DNA from: Pseudomonadota bacterium
Lineage (GTDB): Bacteria > Pseudomonadota > Gammaproteobacteria > Xanthomonadales > Xanthomonadaceae
DNA length: 64,000 bases
NCBI GenBank assembly: GCA_018242465.1
Contig: JAFEBY010000126.1
Span: forward strand, 1 to 64,000
Reading direction: 5' to 3'
The position numbers were made by a program, and so were the translations under genes. Below the pieces are notes generated by a model. It made no database searches and was not told the origin of the DNA. It was given only the letters and a program-made list of their open reading frames with translations. Below, piece by piece: positions 30,188-38,821 of the stretch (position 1 is its first letter; each line of letters opens with the position of its first letter).

Positions 30188-31675
30188 ATGCATCGCCGTT
30201 CCCTCAGCCTCGCCCTCGCTCTTGTCCTGGCGCCCCTGGCCGTCCATGGCGAGGACCTGCTGCAGACCTACCGGATCGCGCGTATCGCCGACCCCCAGCT
30301 GCAGGCCGCCGAAGCCAGCATGCGTTCCAGCAAGGAAGGCGCCGTGCAGGCGCGCTCGCAACTGTTGCCACAGGTCGGTGCTTCCGCCTCGGGCAGCCTG
30401 AGCCGCACCTCGTCGCCGGGCGGCGGCTACGCCACGGACCCGATCACCGGCGCGCCAATTCGTCTCAGCGGCAGCACCACGACCGCGCGCAGCGCCAACG
30501 TCGGTGTACGCGTCGACCAGATCCTCTTCAACCGCGGCGTGATCAACAGCCTGCAGGCTGCCAAGGCCCAGGGCAAGTCGGGCGAATACCAGTACGAAGC
30601 CGCTGGCGATGCCCTGATCACCCGCACTTCGCAGGCCTATTTCAACGTGCTGGTGGCGATGGAAACGCTGGCCGCCGCCGAAGCCTCGGAGATGGCGCTG
30701 AAGAAGCAGTTCGACTTCGCCAGCAAGCGCCTCGAGGTTGGCCTCGCGCCGATCACCGACGTCCATGAAGCGCGGGCCCAATACGACGCTGCACGCGCCA
30801 ACACAATCGTCCAGCGCAACACGCTGGAAGACTCCTACCAGGCACTGGCCGAAATCACCGGCAAGCCGATCCGCGCGCTGATGGCGCTGCCGGACGACTT
30901 CCGCCCGTCGCTTCCGCCGGAAGGAGGTGTCGACGAGTGGGTGAAGCGTGCCGTCGACACCAATCCTTCGCTGCAGGCACAGCGCTACGCCGTGCAGGCC
31001 GCCGAGGACAATATCTCCGCCAACCGCGCCGGCTACTTGCCGACCCTGAATGCCAATGGCAGCTTCGGCGCCAGCCGCAGCTGGTCGAATAATTCCATCA
31101 GCGGCAGCAACAACGCCAGCGGCTGGAACCACGGCCCGAGCGTCGGCCTGACCCTGAGCGTGCCGATCTTCAATGGTGGCCGGACCTCGTCGCAGGTGCG
31201 CCAGGCCATCGCCCAGCGCGACGTCGCGCAGGACCAGTACGAACAGCAGCGTCGTTCGGTGGAACGCGTCACCCGCAACGCCTACCAGTCGCTGGTCGCA
31301 GGCGTGAGCGCGGTGGAGGCCCGTCGCCTCGCGCTGGTTGCCGCGCAGAGCGCTTACGATGCTTCGCAGGTCGGCTTGGAAGTCGGTACCCGCACGGTGA
31401 TCGACGTGCTGATCAACGAACAGAATCTGTTCAATGCGCGCCAAGCATATTCGCAGGCCAAGTACAGCTTCCTGCAGTCGCAATTGGCCCTGAAGCAGGC
31501 TGCCGGCACGCTTGACGTCGCCGATGTCGAGTCGGTGAATCGCCTGCTGACGGTTGCTGCCGGCCAGGTGCCCGAGGTGAAGGATTCCGACGCGTCGACG
31601 CCGGACGCCACTCAGCCGACCCCCACCAGCAAGCCGGCCACACCTCAGAAAGCCAAGCGCAAGACCAAGCGCTGA
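30188..31675 (+). CDS. tolC: TolC-like outer-membrane efflux protein
   Basis: 495 aa with a Sec signal peptide (MHRRSLSLALALVLAPLAVHG). Two OEP repeats are visible: ENLLQTYRIARIADPQL-like start and DVHEARAQYDAARAN, then in the second half PIFNGGRTSSQVRQAIAQRDVA and GTRTVIDVLINEQNLFNAR. TolC trimers form the outer-membrane duct for RND, MFS and ABC exporters and for type I secretion. The C-terminus is a Thr/Pro/Lys-rich tail. It is downstream of TetR and pcm; no exporter subunits are beside it, so it serves remote pumps. It converges on waaA with a 3-base gap. Confidence 0.93.
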   Translation: MHRRSLSLALALVLAPLAVHGEDLLQTYRIARIADPQLQAAEASMRSSKEGAVQARSQLLPQVGASASGSLSRTSSPGGGYATDPITGAPIRLSGSTTTARSANVGVRVDQILFNRGVINSLQAAKAQGKSGEYQYEAAGDALITRTSQAYFNVLVAMETLAAAEASEMALKKQFDFASKRLEVGLAPITDVHEARAQYDAARANTIVQRNTLEDSYQALAEITGKPIRALMALPDDFRPSLPPEGGVDEWVKRAVDTNPSLQAQRYAVQAAEDNISANRAGYLPTLNANGSFGASRSWSNNSISGSNNASGWNHGPSVGLTLSVPIFNGGRTSSQVRQAIAQRDVAQDQYEQQRRSVERVTRNAYQSLVAGVSAVEARRLALVAAQSAYDASQVGLEVGTRTVIDVLINEQNLFNARQAYSQAKYSFLQSQLALKQAAGTLDVADVESVNRLLTVAAGQVPEVKDSDASTPDATQPTPTSKPATPQKAKRKTKR

Positions 31676-31678
31676 CGC

Positions 31679-32974
31679 TCACTCCGGCAGGCTGTCGCTG
31701 ATGGCCTGCCAGGTGCGCTCCAGCGCACCGCGGCCATCAACCACCAGCGCGCGCCCGGCTTCGCCCATCCGCGCGCGCAGCTCTTCCGATCCCAGCAACT
31801 CCACCAGGCGTTCGCCGAGCGCTTCCGGGCTGTCGACAATGTCCATCGCGCCTGCTGCCGACAGCTGGCGGGCGATGTCGCTGAAGTTGTGCAGATGCGG
31901 ACCGGTCAGGATCGGTACGCCGACCGCCGCCGGTTCCAGCAGATTGTGGCCGCCGACTGGTTGCAGGCTGCCGCCGACGAAGGCGACATTGGCGCAAGCG
32001 TAGAAGCGCCCGAGCTCACCCAGCGTATCGATCACGAAGACCGCGTTGTCGCCCGCCGGCAACGGTTGGTACGAACGCGAATGGGTGAGGAAGCCGAAAC
32101 TGCGCGCCTGTTCGCAGGCTGCCTTGAAACGCTCGGGATGGCGCGGCGCCCACAGCATGAGCGCATCCGGATACGCCAGGCGCAGCATGCGATGCGCCAC
32201 CAGCACCGCGGTTTCCTCGTCGGGATGGGTGCTCGCGGCGATCCACGTCGGCCGCGTCCCGGCGTGCGCGTGGAACACTGCGACGAAGTCATCGAGGCCG
32301 TCGAGTTCAGCAACATCGAATTTCAGGTTGCCGGTTTCCACCGTCGCCTCCGGGCGCGCGCCGAGGCGCACATAGCGCTTGGCATCGGCATGGCCTTGCG
32401 CGCACACGCGACGCACGGTCAGCAGCGCGCGACGGATCAGCGGCGCCAGCACCTGGTAGCCGCGCAACGATCGTTCCGACAGGCGCGCATTGACGATCGA
32501 CACCGGGACGCGCGCATCGCGGCAGGCGAACAGCAGGTTCGGCCACAATTCGGTTTCCATCAGCAGCGCCGTTGCCGGACGGAACTGCGTGATGAAGCGT
32601 CGCATTGCGCCCGGCAAGTCGTACGGCAGGTAAACGTGGCGCACGCGATCGCCCCACAACGCCTGCACGCGTTCGGAGCCGGTCGGGGTGATGCTGGTGA
32701 TCACCAGCGGAACGTGCGGACGTCGCGCCAGCAGGGCATCGACCAGCGGCGCGGCGGCGTTGACTTCTCCCACCGAGACCGCATGCAACCAGATGGTGGA
32801 GCGCGTTTCCGGCGCAGCCCCGGGGTAATACCCGTAGCGTTCGCTCCAGCGCTGGAAATAGCCACGCTGGCGGAACCCGCGCCAGACGAGGTGGTAGATG
32901 GTGATGGGGAGCAGCAGATAGAGCACCGCCGAATAAGCGCTGCGCAACATCCGCTCGACGGCATCGGATCGCAT
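31679..32974 (-). CDS. waaA: 3-Deoxy-D-manno-octulosonic acid (Kdo) transferase
   Basis: 431 aa from MRSDAVERMLR. It adds Kdo to lipid IVA at the inner membrane. One N-terminal membrane helix (about 13-28), the catalytic glutamate E70 in WLHAVSVGEVNAA, ITSITPTGSERV and the C-terminal FVGGSLQPVGGHNLLEPAA nucleotide-sugar motif identify KdtA/WaaA. ATG 32950 is an alternative start. Divergent from an LpxL-type gene 45 bases away, so the two lipid A genes may share a control region. Confidence 0.95.
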   Translation of the reverse strand: MRSDAVERMLRSAYSAVLYLLLPITIYHLVWRGFRQRGYFQRWSERYGYYPGAAPETRSTIWLHAVSVGEVNAAAPLVDALLARRPHVPLVITSITPTGSERVQALWGDRVRHVYLPYDLPGAMRRFITQFRPATALLMETELWPNLLFACRDARVPVSIVNARLSERSLRGYQVLAPLIRRALLTVRRVCAQGHADAKRYVRLGARPEATVETGNLKFDVAELDGLDDFVAVFHAHAGTRPTWIAASTHPDEETAVLVAHRMLRLAYPDALMLWAPRHPERFKAACEQARSFGFLTHSRSYQPLPAGDNAVFVIDTLGELGRFYACANVAFVGGSLQPVGGHNLLEPAAVGVPILTGPHLHNFSDIARQLSAAGAMDIVDSPEALGERLVELLGSEELRARMGEAGRALVVDGRGALERTWQAISDSLPE

Positions 32975-33019
32975 GACGCCAAGTCTAGGGCCTTCGGCGC
33001 CATCGTTGGCTAGACTTGC

Positions 33020-33928
33020 ATGATGGTTGCACCGACACCCCCGCGATTCCACCTGAAAGACCTGCCAGCGCGCGCGGGCGTCGCCTGCCTGTTCGGTCTG
33101 GCGCGCCTGCCCTGGGGCCTGCAGCGCGGAATCGGCACCGGGCTGGGCCGTTTGCTGATGTGGCTGTTGCCGGATCGCCGTCGCGCCGCCCGCACCAACA
33201 TCGACCTGTGCTTCCCGGAATTGGCCGATGCCGCACGCGACACCTTGCTACGCGACAGTTTCCGCGATCTCGGCATCGGCGTGTTCGAGTTCGCCCGCGC
33301 GTGGTGGGGCGATGTCGACGCCATGCGCGCGACCGCGATGATCGAAGGCGTGGAGAAAATCCAGTCGCTGCAGGCGCAAGGCCGCGGCGTACTGCTGATC
33401 TCCGGCCACTTCATGACGCTGGAGCTGTGCGGGCGCCTGATGTGCGACCACGTGCCGCTGGCCGGGATGTATCGCCGTTACCGCAGCCTGGTCATGGAAG
33501 ATGCCGTGATGCGCGGTCGCCTGCGCTATGCCAGCGCGATGTTCGCCAACGACGATATCCGCGGCGCGATCCGCCACCTCAAGAAAGGGGGCGTGTTGTG
33601 GTACGCACCCGACCAGGACATGCGCGGCAAGGACACGGTGTTCGCGCCGTTCTTCGGCGTGCCCGCCTCCACGATCAATGCGACACACCAGCTCGCGCGC
33701 TTGACCGGTTGCGCGGTGATTCCGTTCTTTCATCGCCGCGAAGGCGATCGCTATGTGCTGCGCGTGGGCGATCCGCTGGCCCCGTTCCCGAGCGGCGACA
33801 CCGTGGTCGATGCGACGGCGGTGAACGCGGCGATCGAGGCGATGGTGCGCGAGGCACCGACGCAATACCTGTGGATCCACCGGCGGTTCAAGCGCCAGCC
33901 GGACGGGAGATCGTTGTACGCGCGATAG
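33020..33928 (+). CDS. Lipid A biosynthesis acyltransferase (LpxL/HtrB family), copy 1
   Basis: 302 aa. The HX4E catalytic motif is H130-E135 (ISGHFMTLE), with an N-terminal membrane segment, YRRYRSLVMEDAVMRGR and WYAPDQDMRGKDTVFAPFFGV, all LpxL-like. It transfers a secondary acyl chain to Kdo2-lipid A. Two ATGs lie in tandem (33020, 33023) right after TAGACT (33011-33016), suggesting a leaderless or nearly leaderless message. A second homologue is at 46783. A terminator follows at 33974. Confidence 0.9.
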   Translation: MMVAPTPPRFHLKDLPARAGVACLFGLARLPWGLQRGIGTGLGRLLMWLLPDRRRAARTNIDLCFPELADAARDTLLRDSFRDLGIGVFEFARAWWGDVDAMRATAMIEGVEKIQSLQAQGRGVLLISGHFMTLELCGRLMCDHVPLAGMYRRYRSLVMEDAVMRGRLRYASAMFANDDIRGAIRHLKKGGVLWYAPDQDMRGKDTVFAPFFGVPASTINATHQLARLTGCAVIPFFHRREGDRYVLRVGDPLAPFPSGDTVVDATAVNAAIEAMVREAPTQYLWIHRRFKRQPDGRSLYAR

Positions 33929-33973
33929 GCGCTGTCATCCCGCGCGCAGCGAGGGATCTGCTTCAACAGCATC

Positions 33974-34013
33974 GCCCGGCGTAGCGCCTGCTGCGCGGGC
34001 TTTTCGCTCTTTC
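33974..34013 (+). terminator. Terminator after the first LpxL-type gene
   Basis: GCCCG-(G)-CGTAGC (33974-33985) pairs with GCTGCGCGGGC (33990-34000): 11 pairs including one G-U, one bulged G and a 4-base loop. T-rich TTTTCGCTCTTTCT follows. Confidence 0.75.
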
Positions 34014-34036
34014 TCCTGAAAGCAACAACACGCGCG

Positions 34037-34147
34037 CTCAGCGGGCGGCCAGTCCGGAGCGCGGGCGTTGCGCGTCATGGATGACGCGCACGAGCCTACA
34101 TGGACGTACTTGCGGCGTCCCGCGCACCGGACTGGCCACCCGCTGAG
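34037..34147 (+). repeat. Dispersed intergenic repeat, copy B, inside long inverted arms
   Basis: Arms of 29 bases at 34037-34065 and 34119-34147 are inverted repeats with only two mismatches. Inside is a second perfect palindrome (TGCGCGTCAT, GG, ATGACGCGCA) and then the repeat core 34090-34118, also seen at 8956-8984. The structure resembles a REP/BIME or small non-autonomous element. It ends 12 bases before the stop of the convergent glycosyltransferase. Confidence 0.7.
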
Positions 34148-34158
34148 ACAGCGCGTGC

Positions 34159-34899
34159 TTAGTGCTTTTTCCCCGCCTCCATCACCTTCGCGTATTTCAG
34201 GAACGCGTAGAACGCCTGCGTGCGCGCCGCGAAGATCCCGGCCCAGCCGTTGAGGAAGTAGCGCTTGCCGACATACAGCTTGAGGAAGGCAACACTCGGG
34301 TAGATCAGCAATCGCAGCGCCATGAACCGCTTGCGCTTGCCTCGCGTGTGTTCGACCAGACCCGTGGAATAGCGATTGATCTTGTCGACGCGAGTGGCGA
34401 GATCGGGTTCGCCGTAATGACGGAACACCACCGGCAGATCGATCACGCGGCCACGCACGTCCGGCGCCGCATGCACCGGCACCGAATTCATCCCGCCCTT
34501 CGACTTGCGGAACAAGCGCAACTGGCGATTGCCGCGGGTCCAGCGATGCGGCCAGCGCCAGAACAGCCATTCCTGGCGCTCAAGGCGATAGCCATCAGCA
34601 CGCGGCGCTTCAAGTTCATGCACGATCGCCTGCGCATCAACGTCTGAGATGGATTCATCGGCATCGAGGAGCAGGATCCAGTCGTGCGCGGCAAGATCGA
34701 TCGCCGCCTGCTTCTGCGGGCCATAACCGGCAAAAGGTTGCGCCTGGATGCGCGCCCCATGCGCACGCGCGATCTCCAGCGTGGCATCGTCCGACCCGGA
34801 ATCGAGCACGACGATCTCGTCGCAGAACATCAGGCTATCAAGGCAGCGTCCCAGCGTGGCGCCGTTGTTGAACGTGGTGACGACGCCGGATAGCGGCAT
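34159..34899 (-). CDS. Glycosyltransferase family 2 (WaaE/KdtX-like), copy 1
   Basis: 246 aa, GT-A fold. VVTTFNNGATLGRCLDSL, the VLDSGSDDATLEIA segment and the nucleotide-sugar/metal DAD motif (D79-A-D81 in WILLLDADES) are those of the WaaE/KdtX group that adds sugars to the LPS core. Residues GGMNSVPVHA and the C-terminal YVGKRYFLNGWAG are also typical. It abuts the O-antigen ligase gene (1-base overlap) in a minus-strand LPS operon. The sugar is unknown. A paralogue is at 47715. Confidence 0.88.
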   Translation of the reverse strand: MPLSGVVTTFNNGATLGRCLDSLMFCDEIVVLDSGSDDATLEIARAHGARIQAQPFAGYGPQKQAAIDLAAHDWILLLDADESISDVDAQAIVHELEAPRADGYRLERQEWLFWRWPHRWTRGNRQLRLFRKSKGGMNSVPVHAAPDVRGRVIDLPVVFRHYGEPDLATRVDKINRYSTGLVEHTRGKRKRFMALRLLIYPSVAFLKLYVGKRYFLNGWAGIFAARTQAFYAFLKYAKVMEAGKKH

Positions 34900-36200
34900 C
34901 AGCTACCGGTCTCGCGCGACAACAGGCTGCCGGCATAGAGCGCGGCCAGCAACAGGGTAACGCCGCCCCAGAATGCGGAATAGAAGGCCAGGTGCGTGTT
35001 GAACGGGAACAGCGTGACGCCCAGCGCCAGCATTGCAGGGCGCGCGCGCGCGCGGTCGTCGGCTGAAGCGAAACGCCAGGCGCGCCATGCCAGTGCGGCA
35101 CCGGCGATCCACAGCAGCAGTCCGATGATGCCGGTCTCGCTGAGGATTTCGAGGATCAGCTGGTGCGCATGCAGTGCCGGGCCATCGCCCCAGGCGGCGC
35201 GCACGCCAGGCTCGGGATCGCAGGCCGGGAACGATTCGCGGAAGTCGCGCGTGCCGACGCCGTTGACCGGATGCTGGCGGATCATGCACACCGCCGCCCC
35301 CCAGATGCGCAGTCGTCCGGCCGAGGCCTCATCGACATCACTCTGGTCGCCGGCCATCGCCATGCGCGTGCGCTCGATGCGATCGTGGACCTGCGGCACG
35401 GTGAATGTGGCGACTACCAGCACCAGTGCACCGGTCGCGAACACGCCGAGCAGGCGCTTCCATCCCAGCACCGTCCATCCCGACACCAACAGCACCAGTG
35501 CGTAGCTGATCCACGATGCACGCGATCCCGCCAGCACAATCACCACGCCCACCAGCAGCGCGACCGCCAGCCAGCCCACCTGCCCCCCTATGCGCTTCGC
35601 GCCATACAACGCAAACGGCGACAGGCTGGCGAGGACGATGCCCAACTTGGGGTTGCAGGGGCCCAGTGGGCCGGTGATGCGGTCGGCACTGGCGATCGAA
35701 CACATCGGGCGATGCTGGATCGACTGCTTGATCGCATCGAGCGCGGAAAACCACGGGCTATGCCCGGTCAGTTGCTGGACTAATGCATCAATGCACCACA
35801 GCCCGACGATCACGCCGAGGCCACCAAAAGTGATGCGGCGCGCACGCGGCGTGGCGACGGCGATCGCCGCAAGCCACAGGAACGGCAGGTAACGCAGGCC
35901 GAGCAGGCTCTTCCTGATCGCCTGCCCCGGATCCATCGCATCGATGCTGGAGATCAGCTCGGGAAGCCAGTAGGCGAAGAACAGCGCCGTGGTCAGCGCC
36001 CACGCCGGCGAACTGAGCAGGCGCGAAGTGCCCCGGAAGCGCGCCCAAACCATCATGCCGATGGTGGTCAGCGCCCCCAGCGCCAGGATCGCCTCGGCGA
36101 TGCCGGTGGCGGGCAGCATCGCGACATAGGCCAGCACCCAGATCGGCGCCCAGCGCCAACCGGTGGGGTCACTGTTCTCGGGAGAGTTCGTCGTAGACAT
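34899..36200 (-). CDS. O-antigen ligase / WaaL-Wzy family membrane protein
   Basis: 433 aa with about ten to twelve hydrophobic segments. The Wzy_C core shows VVIVLAGSRASWISYALVLL and a large periplasmic loop with HPVNGVGTRDF, as in WaaL ligases that join undecaprenyl-linked O-antigen to lipid A-core. A Wzy polymerase is the alternative; the setting between core glycosyltransferases favours a ligase. The start MSTTNSPENSDPTGW at 36200 overlaps the upstream glycosyltransferase gene by 32 bases. An in-frame extension to 36359 lies wholly inside that gene and is rejected. Confidence 0.85.
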   Translation of the reverse strand: MSTTNSPENSDPTGWRWAPIWVLAYVAMLPATGIAEAILALGALTTIGMMVWARFRGTSRLLSSPAWALTTALFFAYWLPELISSIDAMDPGQAIRKSLLGLRYLPFLWLAAIAVATPRARRITFGGLGVIVGLWCIDALVQQLTGHSPWFSALDAIKQSIQHRPMCSIASADRITGPLGPCNPKLGIVLASLSPFALYGAKRIGGQVGWLAVALLVGVVIVLAGSRASWISYALVLLVSGWTVLGWKRLLGVFATGALVLVVATFTVPQVHDRIERTRMAMAGDQSDVDEASAGRLRIWGAAVCMIRQHPVNGVGTRDFRESFPACDPEPGVRAAWGDGPALHAHQLILEILSETGIIGLLLWIAGAALAWRAWRFASADDRARARPAMLALGVTLFPFNTHLAFYSAFWGGVTLLLAALYAGSLLSRETGS

Positions 36201-37290
36201 CGAGGGTCGCTTGTTGCATCGCCGACAGAGTGTACGGAATCCGCTGCGGCAGCGCCGGTGGATGCAGGAGGAATGCCCGCGCACGTTCGGCCAGCGCGAC
36301 GCGATCGCCCGGCGCGACGCGCCCCTCGGGCTGCAAGGCCGCCAGCACTTCGCCGACACCGCCGTGGTCCCAGCCGATCACCGGCACGCCGATCGCCAGC
36401 GCCTCGACCACGGTGCGCCCGAACGACTCCGGCTTGCGCGACAGCTGCAGCACGATGTCGCTGGCGCGGTAGGCATCTGCCATGGCATTGGTGGGTTCGC
36501 TGATGGCGAGGGCATCGATCACGCCGAGATCGCGCGCCTCGCGTTCCAGTTCGGCGATGTAAGCGGTGCGTTCGGGCACGCGCGCACCCGGCATCCACAG
36601 GCGTGCATCGATGCCATCTCCACGCAGGTCGGCGAGCAGGTGCAACGCATCGGAATGACCCTTCAGTCGCGTGCCCCGGCCCGGCAACAGCAACAACGGG
36701 CCCTCGCCCGCCAACTGCGGCCAGCGCTGCGCGATCTGCGCCCGCGCTTCATGGTCAACGCCGTCGCCGCGCGGGAACTGCAACGGATCGATGCCACGCG
36801 GAATCACCCGCATGCACGCTGGATTGATCCACGGATAGTGGCGCAGCACGTAGTCGCGCACCGTCTTCGACACGCAGATCACGCGATCACCGCGGGCCAT
36901 GATCGCGCTGTAACGCGACGGTGAATTCAGGCCATGCACGGTGGTGACGAAACGTGGTTTCGTCGCACCCATGCCGCGCAGCGCCAGCCAGCCGATCCAC
37001 GCCGGCAGCCGCGAACGCGCGTGGACGATGTCGACGCGTTCCTCGCGCAGCAGGCGCCGCAGTGCGCGCACGTGGCGGAATACCCGCAACGACTTGCGGC
37101 CGATATCGAGGGTGATGTGGCGTGCACCCGTCGCTTCCAGCGTCGGCTGCATGCGCCCGCCCGCCGAGACCACCAGCGCGCGATGGCCGGCGCGCACCAG
37201 CGCATCGGCGATTTCCAGGGTCGAACGCTCGACGCCACCGGCATCGAGCGCCGGCAGCAATTGCAGGACGGTCAGTGGCCTCGCGGCCAT
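36169..37290 (-). CDS. Glycosyltransferase family 4
   Basis: 373 aa, GT-B fold. LLPALDAGGVERSTLEIADAL is the acceptor-side start, IPRGIDPLQFP and LLLLPGRGTRLKGH are the domain link and donor-site entry, and KPESFGRTVVEALAIGVPVIG is the EX7E-type nucleotide-sugar motif. It is probably a core or O-chain sugar transferase at the inner membrane face; the sugar is unknown. The start MAARPLTVLQL was chosen by family alignment over an upstream extension to 37323, which would overlap the zinc-finger gene. Confidence 0.88.
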   Translation of the reverse strand: MAARPLTVLQLLPALDAGGVERSTLEIADALVRAGHRALVVSAGGRMQPTLEATGARHITLDIGRKSLRVFRHVRALRRLLREERVDIVHARSRLPAWIGWLALRGMGATKPRFVTTVHGLNSPSRYSAIMARGDRVICVSKTVRDYVLRHYPWINPACMRVIPRGIDPLQFPRGDGVDHEARAQIAQRWPQLAGEGPLLLLPGRGTRLKGHSDALHLLADLRGDGIDARLWMPGARVPERTAYIAELEREARDLGVIDALAISEPTNAMADAYRASDIVLQLSRKPESFGRTVVEALAIGVPVIGWDHGGVGEVLAALQPEGRVAPGDRVALAERARAFLLHPPALPQRIPYTLSAMQQATLDVYDELSREQ

Positions 37291-37294
37291 GCGG

Positions 37295-37495
37295 TCAATC
37301 AACGAGAACGTAGGTCTCGCCACAATACGGGCATTCGACGCGCCCGCCTTCGGCCTCGATCGCGAGATAGACCCGCGGATGCGAATTCCACAGGCTCATC
37401 GACGGCAGCGGGCAGGACAACGGCAGGTCGGCGCGATGCACTTCATGGACGCGCGGCTGGATCGGCACGGAATCGGAATGGGCGGCGTCGGTCAT
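37295..37495 (-). CDS. Small CHCC zinc-finger protein (NDUFS6-like)
   Basis: 66 aa. The metal site is C28, H39, C55 and C58 (LSCPLPSM, NSHPRVYLAI, VECPYCGETYVL), the zf-CHCC pattern shared with mitochondrial complex I subunit NDUFS6. Function in bacteria is unknown. It is first in the minus-strand group, 4 bases upstream of the GT4 gene, which may be only transcriptional convenience. Confidence 0.88.
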   Translation of the reverse strand: MTDAAHSDSVPIQPRVHEVHRADLPLSCPLPSMSLWNSHPRVYLAIEAEGGRVECPYCGETYVLVD

Positions 37496-37528
37496 GGCGG
37501 CGGTGTTGCGTGGAAAGGCACCAGTGTA

Positions 37529-38227
37529 TCAGTGCGGTACATCGAAGCTGAGGACTTCGGCTGCTGCATTCGCCTGCAGTACCAGGCCATCGCGTGGCCC
37601 TTCCAGGCCGATGCCGTCGCCGTTGGCGATGTCATGGCCGGCGATCGTCAACGCGCCGTCCAGCACCTGCAGCCACAGGCCACGACCGGCGGCCACGTCC
37701 AACGACACCGATTCACCGGCAGCAAGCCGGATCGCACGGATGCGGGCGTCCTGGCGGATCGCGATGCCGCTGCCGCCGACCAGATCCTGCCAGCGACCTT
37801 CGCGCATGGCGGGATCGAAATTCCGCTGCGCGTACGCCGGCGCCGCATTGACCTGATCGGGCTGGATCCAGACCTGCAGGAAATGCACCGGGGCATCGGG
37901 CGAGGCATTGAATTCGCTGTGCTCGATGCCGTGGCCTGCGCTCATCCACTGGACGTCGCCAGCGCGAATCACGCCTTGCGTTCCCGTGCTGTCGCGGTGC
38001 GCAAGCGCACCATCGAGCACGATGCTGACGATCTCCATGTTGGCGTGGTGATGCGTCGGGAACCCGCCACCACCGGCAACGCGATCGTCATTGATCACGC
38101 GCATTGCGCCGAAACCCATCCACTGCGGGTCATAGTGGTGGCCGAACGAGAAGGTGTGGCGGCTATCAAGCCAGTCGACCCGCGTCTGCGGACGCTGGCC
38201 CGATCGCCGCAACAACACCTCACTCAT
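37529..38227 (-). CDS. Pirin family protein (YhaK/quercetinase type), copy 2
   Basis: 232 aa, like E. coli YhaK/YhhW. Cupin metal ligands: H59 and H61 in FPTHHHANMEIVSIV, H103 and E105 in GHGIEHSEFN. RVINDDRVAGGGGFP is the family block just before. YhhW-type members cleave quercetin and are redox-linked. Its ATG overlaps the stop of yceI (38224) by 4 bases, so the pair is co-transcribed. Only distantly similar to the pirin at 3700. Confidence 0.92.
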   Translation of the reverse strand: MSEVLLRRSGQRPQTRVDWLDSRHTFSFGHHYDPQWMGFGAMRVINDDRVAGGGGFPTHHHANMEIVSIVLDGALAHRDSTGTQGVIRAGDVQWMSAGHGIEHSEFNASPDAPVHFLQVWIQPDQVNAAPAYAQRNFDPAMREGRWQDLVGGSGIAIRQDARIRAIRLAAGESVSLDVAAGRGLWLQVLDGALTIAGHDIANGDGIGLEGPRDGLVLQANAAAEVLSFDVPH

Positions 38228-38793
38228 TTCTTGTCGCCGTGCGCTTCGGTGGTGATGCGCAGTTCGATCTCGTCGCCGATCAGCGGCACGCCCTGGGCGA
38301 TGCCGAAGGCCGAACGCGAAATCGTCGTGCTGGCATCGAAGCCGATCGCCGGCACCTTCATCATTTCCGCGATGCCGACCTTGTTGAGCTTGGCCTTGAG
38401 CGTGACCGGCTTGGTGACGCCATGCAGGGTCAGGTTGCCCACCACTTTCAGGTGGCCGTCCTTCATCGTCACCTTGGTGCTCTTGAAGGTGGCGGTCGGA
38501 TACTTCTGGGCATCGAAGAAATCGGCGCTCTTCAGGTGCTCGTCAAGCTTGGGCACGAAGGTGTCGATCTGATTGATCGGAATCACCACTTCGACGCTGG
38601 ACTTCTCGGGCGCGGCCTCGTCGTAATGGATGGTGCCGGTTGCACCGCCGAAGTTGGCGCTGGGGTTGGAATACCCCATGTGGCTCCAGCTGGCCAGCAC
38701 CACGGTGTGGTTGGGATCGATCTTGTAGTCGCCGGCAGTTGCGGAACCGGCGATGGCGAGCAGCGACAACAGGGCGAACGGAAGGCGTTTCAT
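38224..38793 (-). CDS. YceI family periplasmic lipid-binding protein
   Basis: 189 aa with a cleavable signal peptide (MKRLPFALLSLLAIAGSATA). The mature part is the YceI lipocalin-like barrel: YKIDPNHTVVLASWSHMGYSN, GTIHYDE and KYPTATFKSTKV, NLTLHGVTKPVTL. The family binds isoprenoid chains such as ubiquinone precursors in the periplasm and is induced by base or osmotic stress. The ATG at 38793 follows GGAG. Coupled to the downstream pirin gene. Confidence 0.92.
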   Translation of the reverse strand: MKRLPFALLSLLAIAGSATAGDYKIDPNHTVVLASWSHMGYSNPSANFGGATGTIHYDEAAPEKSSVEVVIPINQIDTFVPKLDEHLKSADFFDAQKYPTATFKSTKVTMKDGHLKVVGNLTLHGVTKPVTLKAKLNKVGIAEMMKVPAIGFDASTTISRSAFGIAQGVPLIGDEIELRITTEAHGDKK

Positions 38794-38821
38794 GCAGGAG
38801 ATCTCCGTGGGAGGTGAACGC

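Noticed and set aside
34119..34147. Long inverted repeat as an ordinary terminator for both flanking genes
   Set aside because: No T-run follows either arm, the total span is over 100 bases, and a conventional terminator already exists at 33974-34013.
36201..36359. N-terminal extension of the O-antigen ligase
   Set aside because: Lies wholly inside the GT4 gene, is Arg/Cys-rich and not membrane-like; MSTTNSPENS at 36200 fits.
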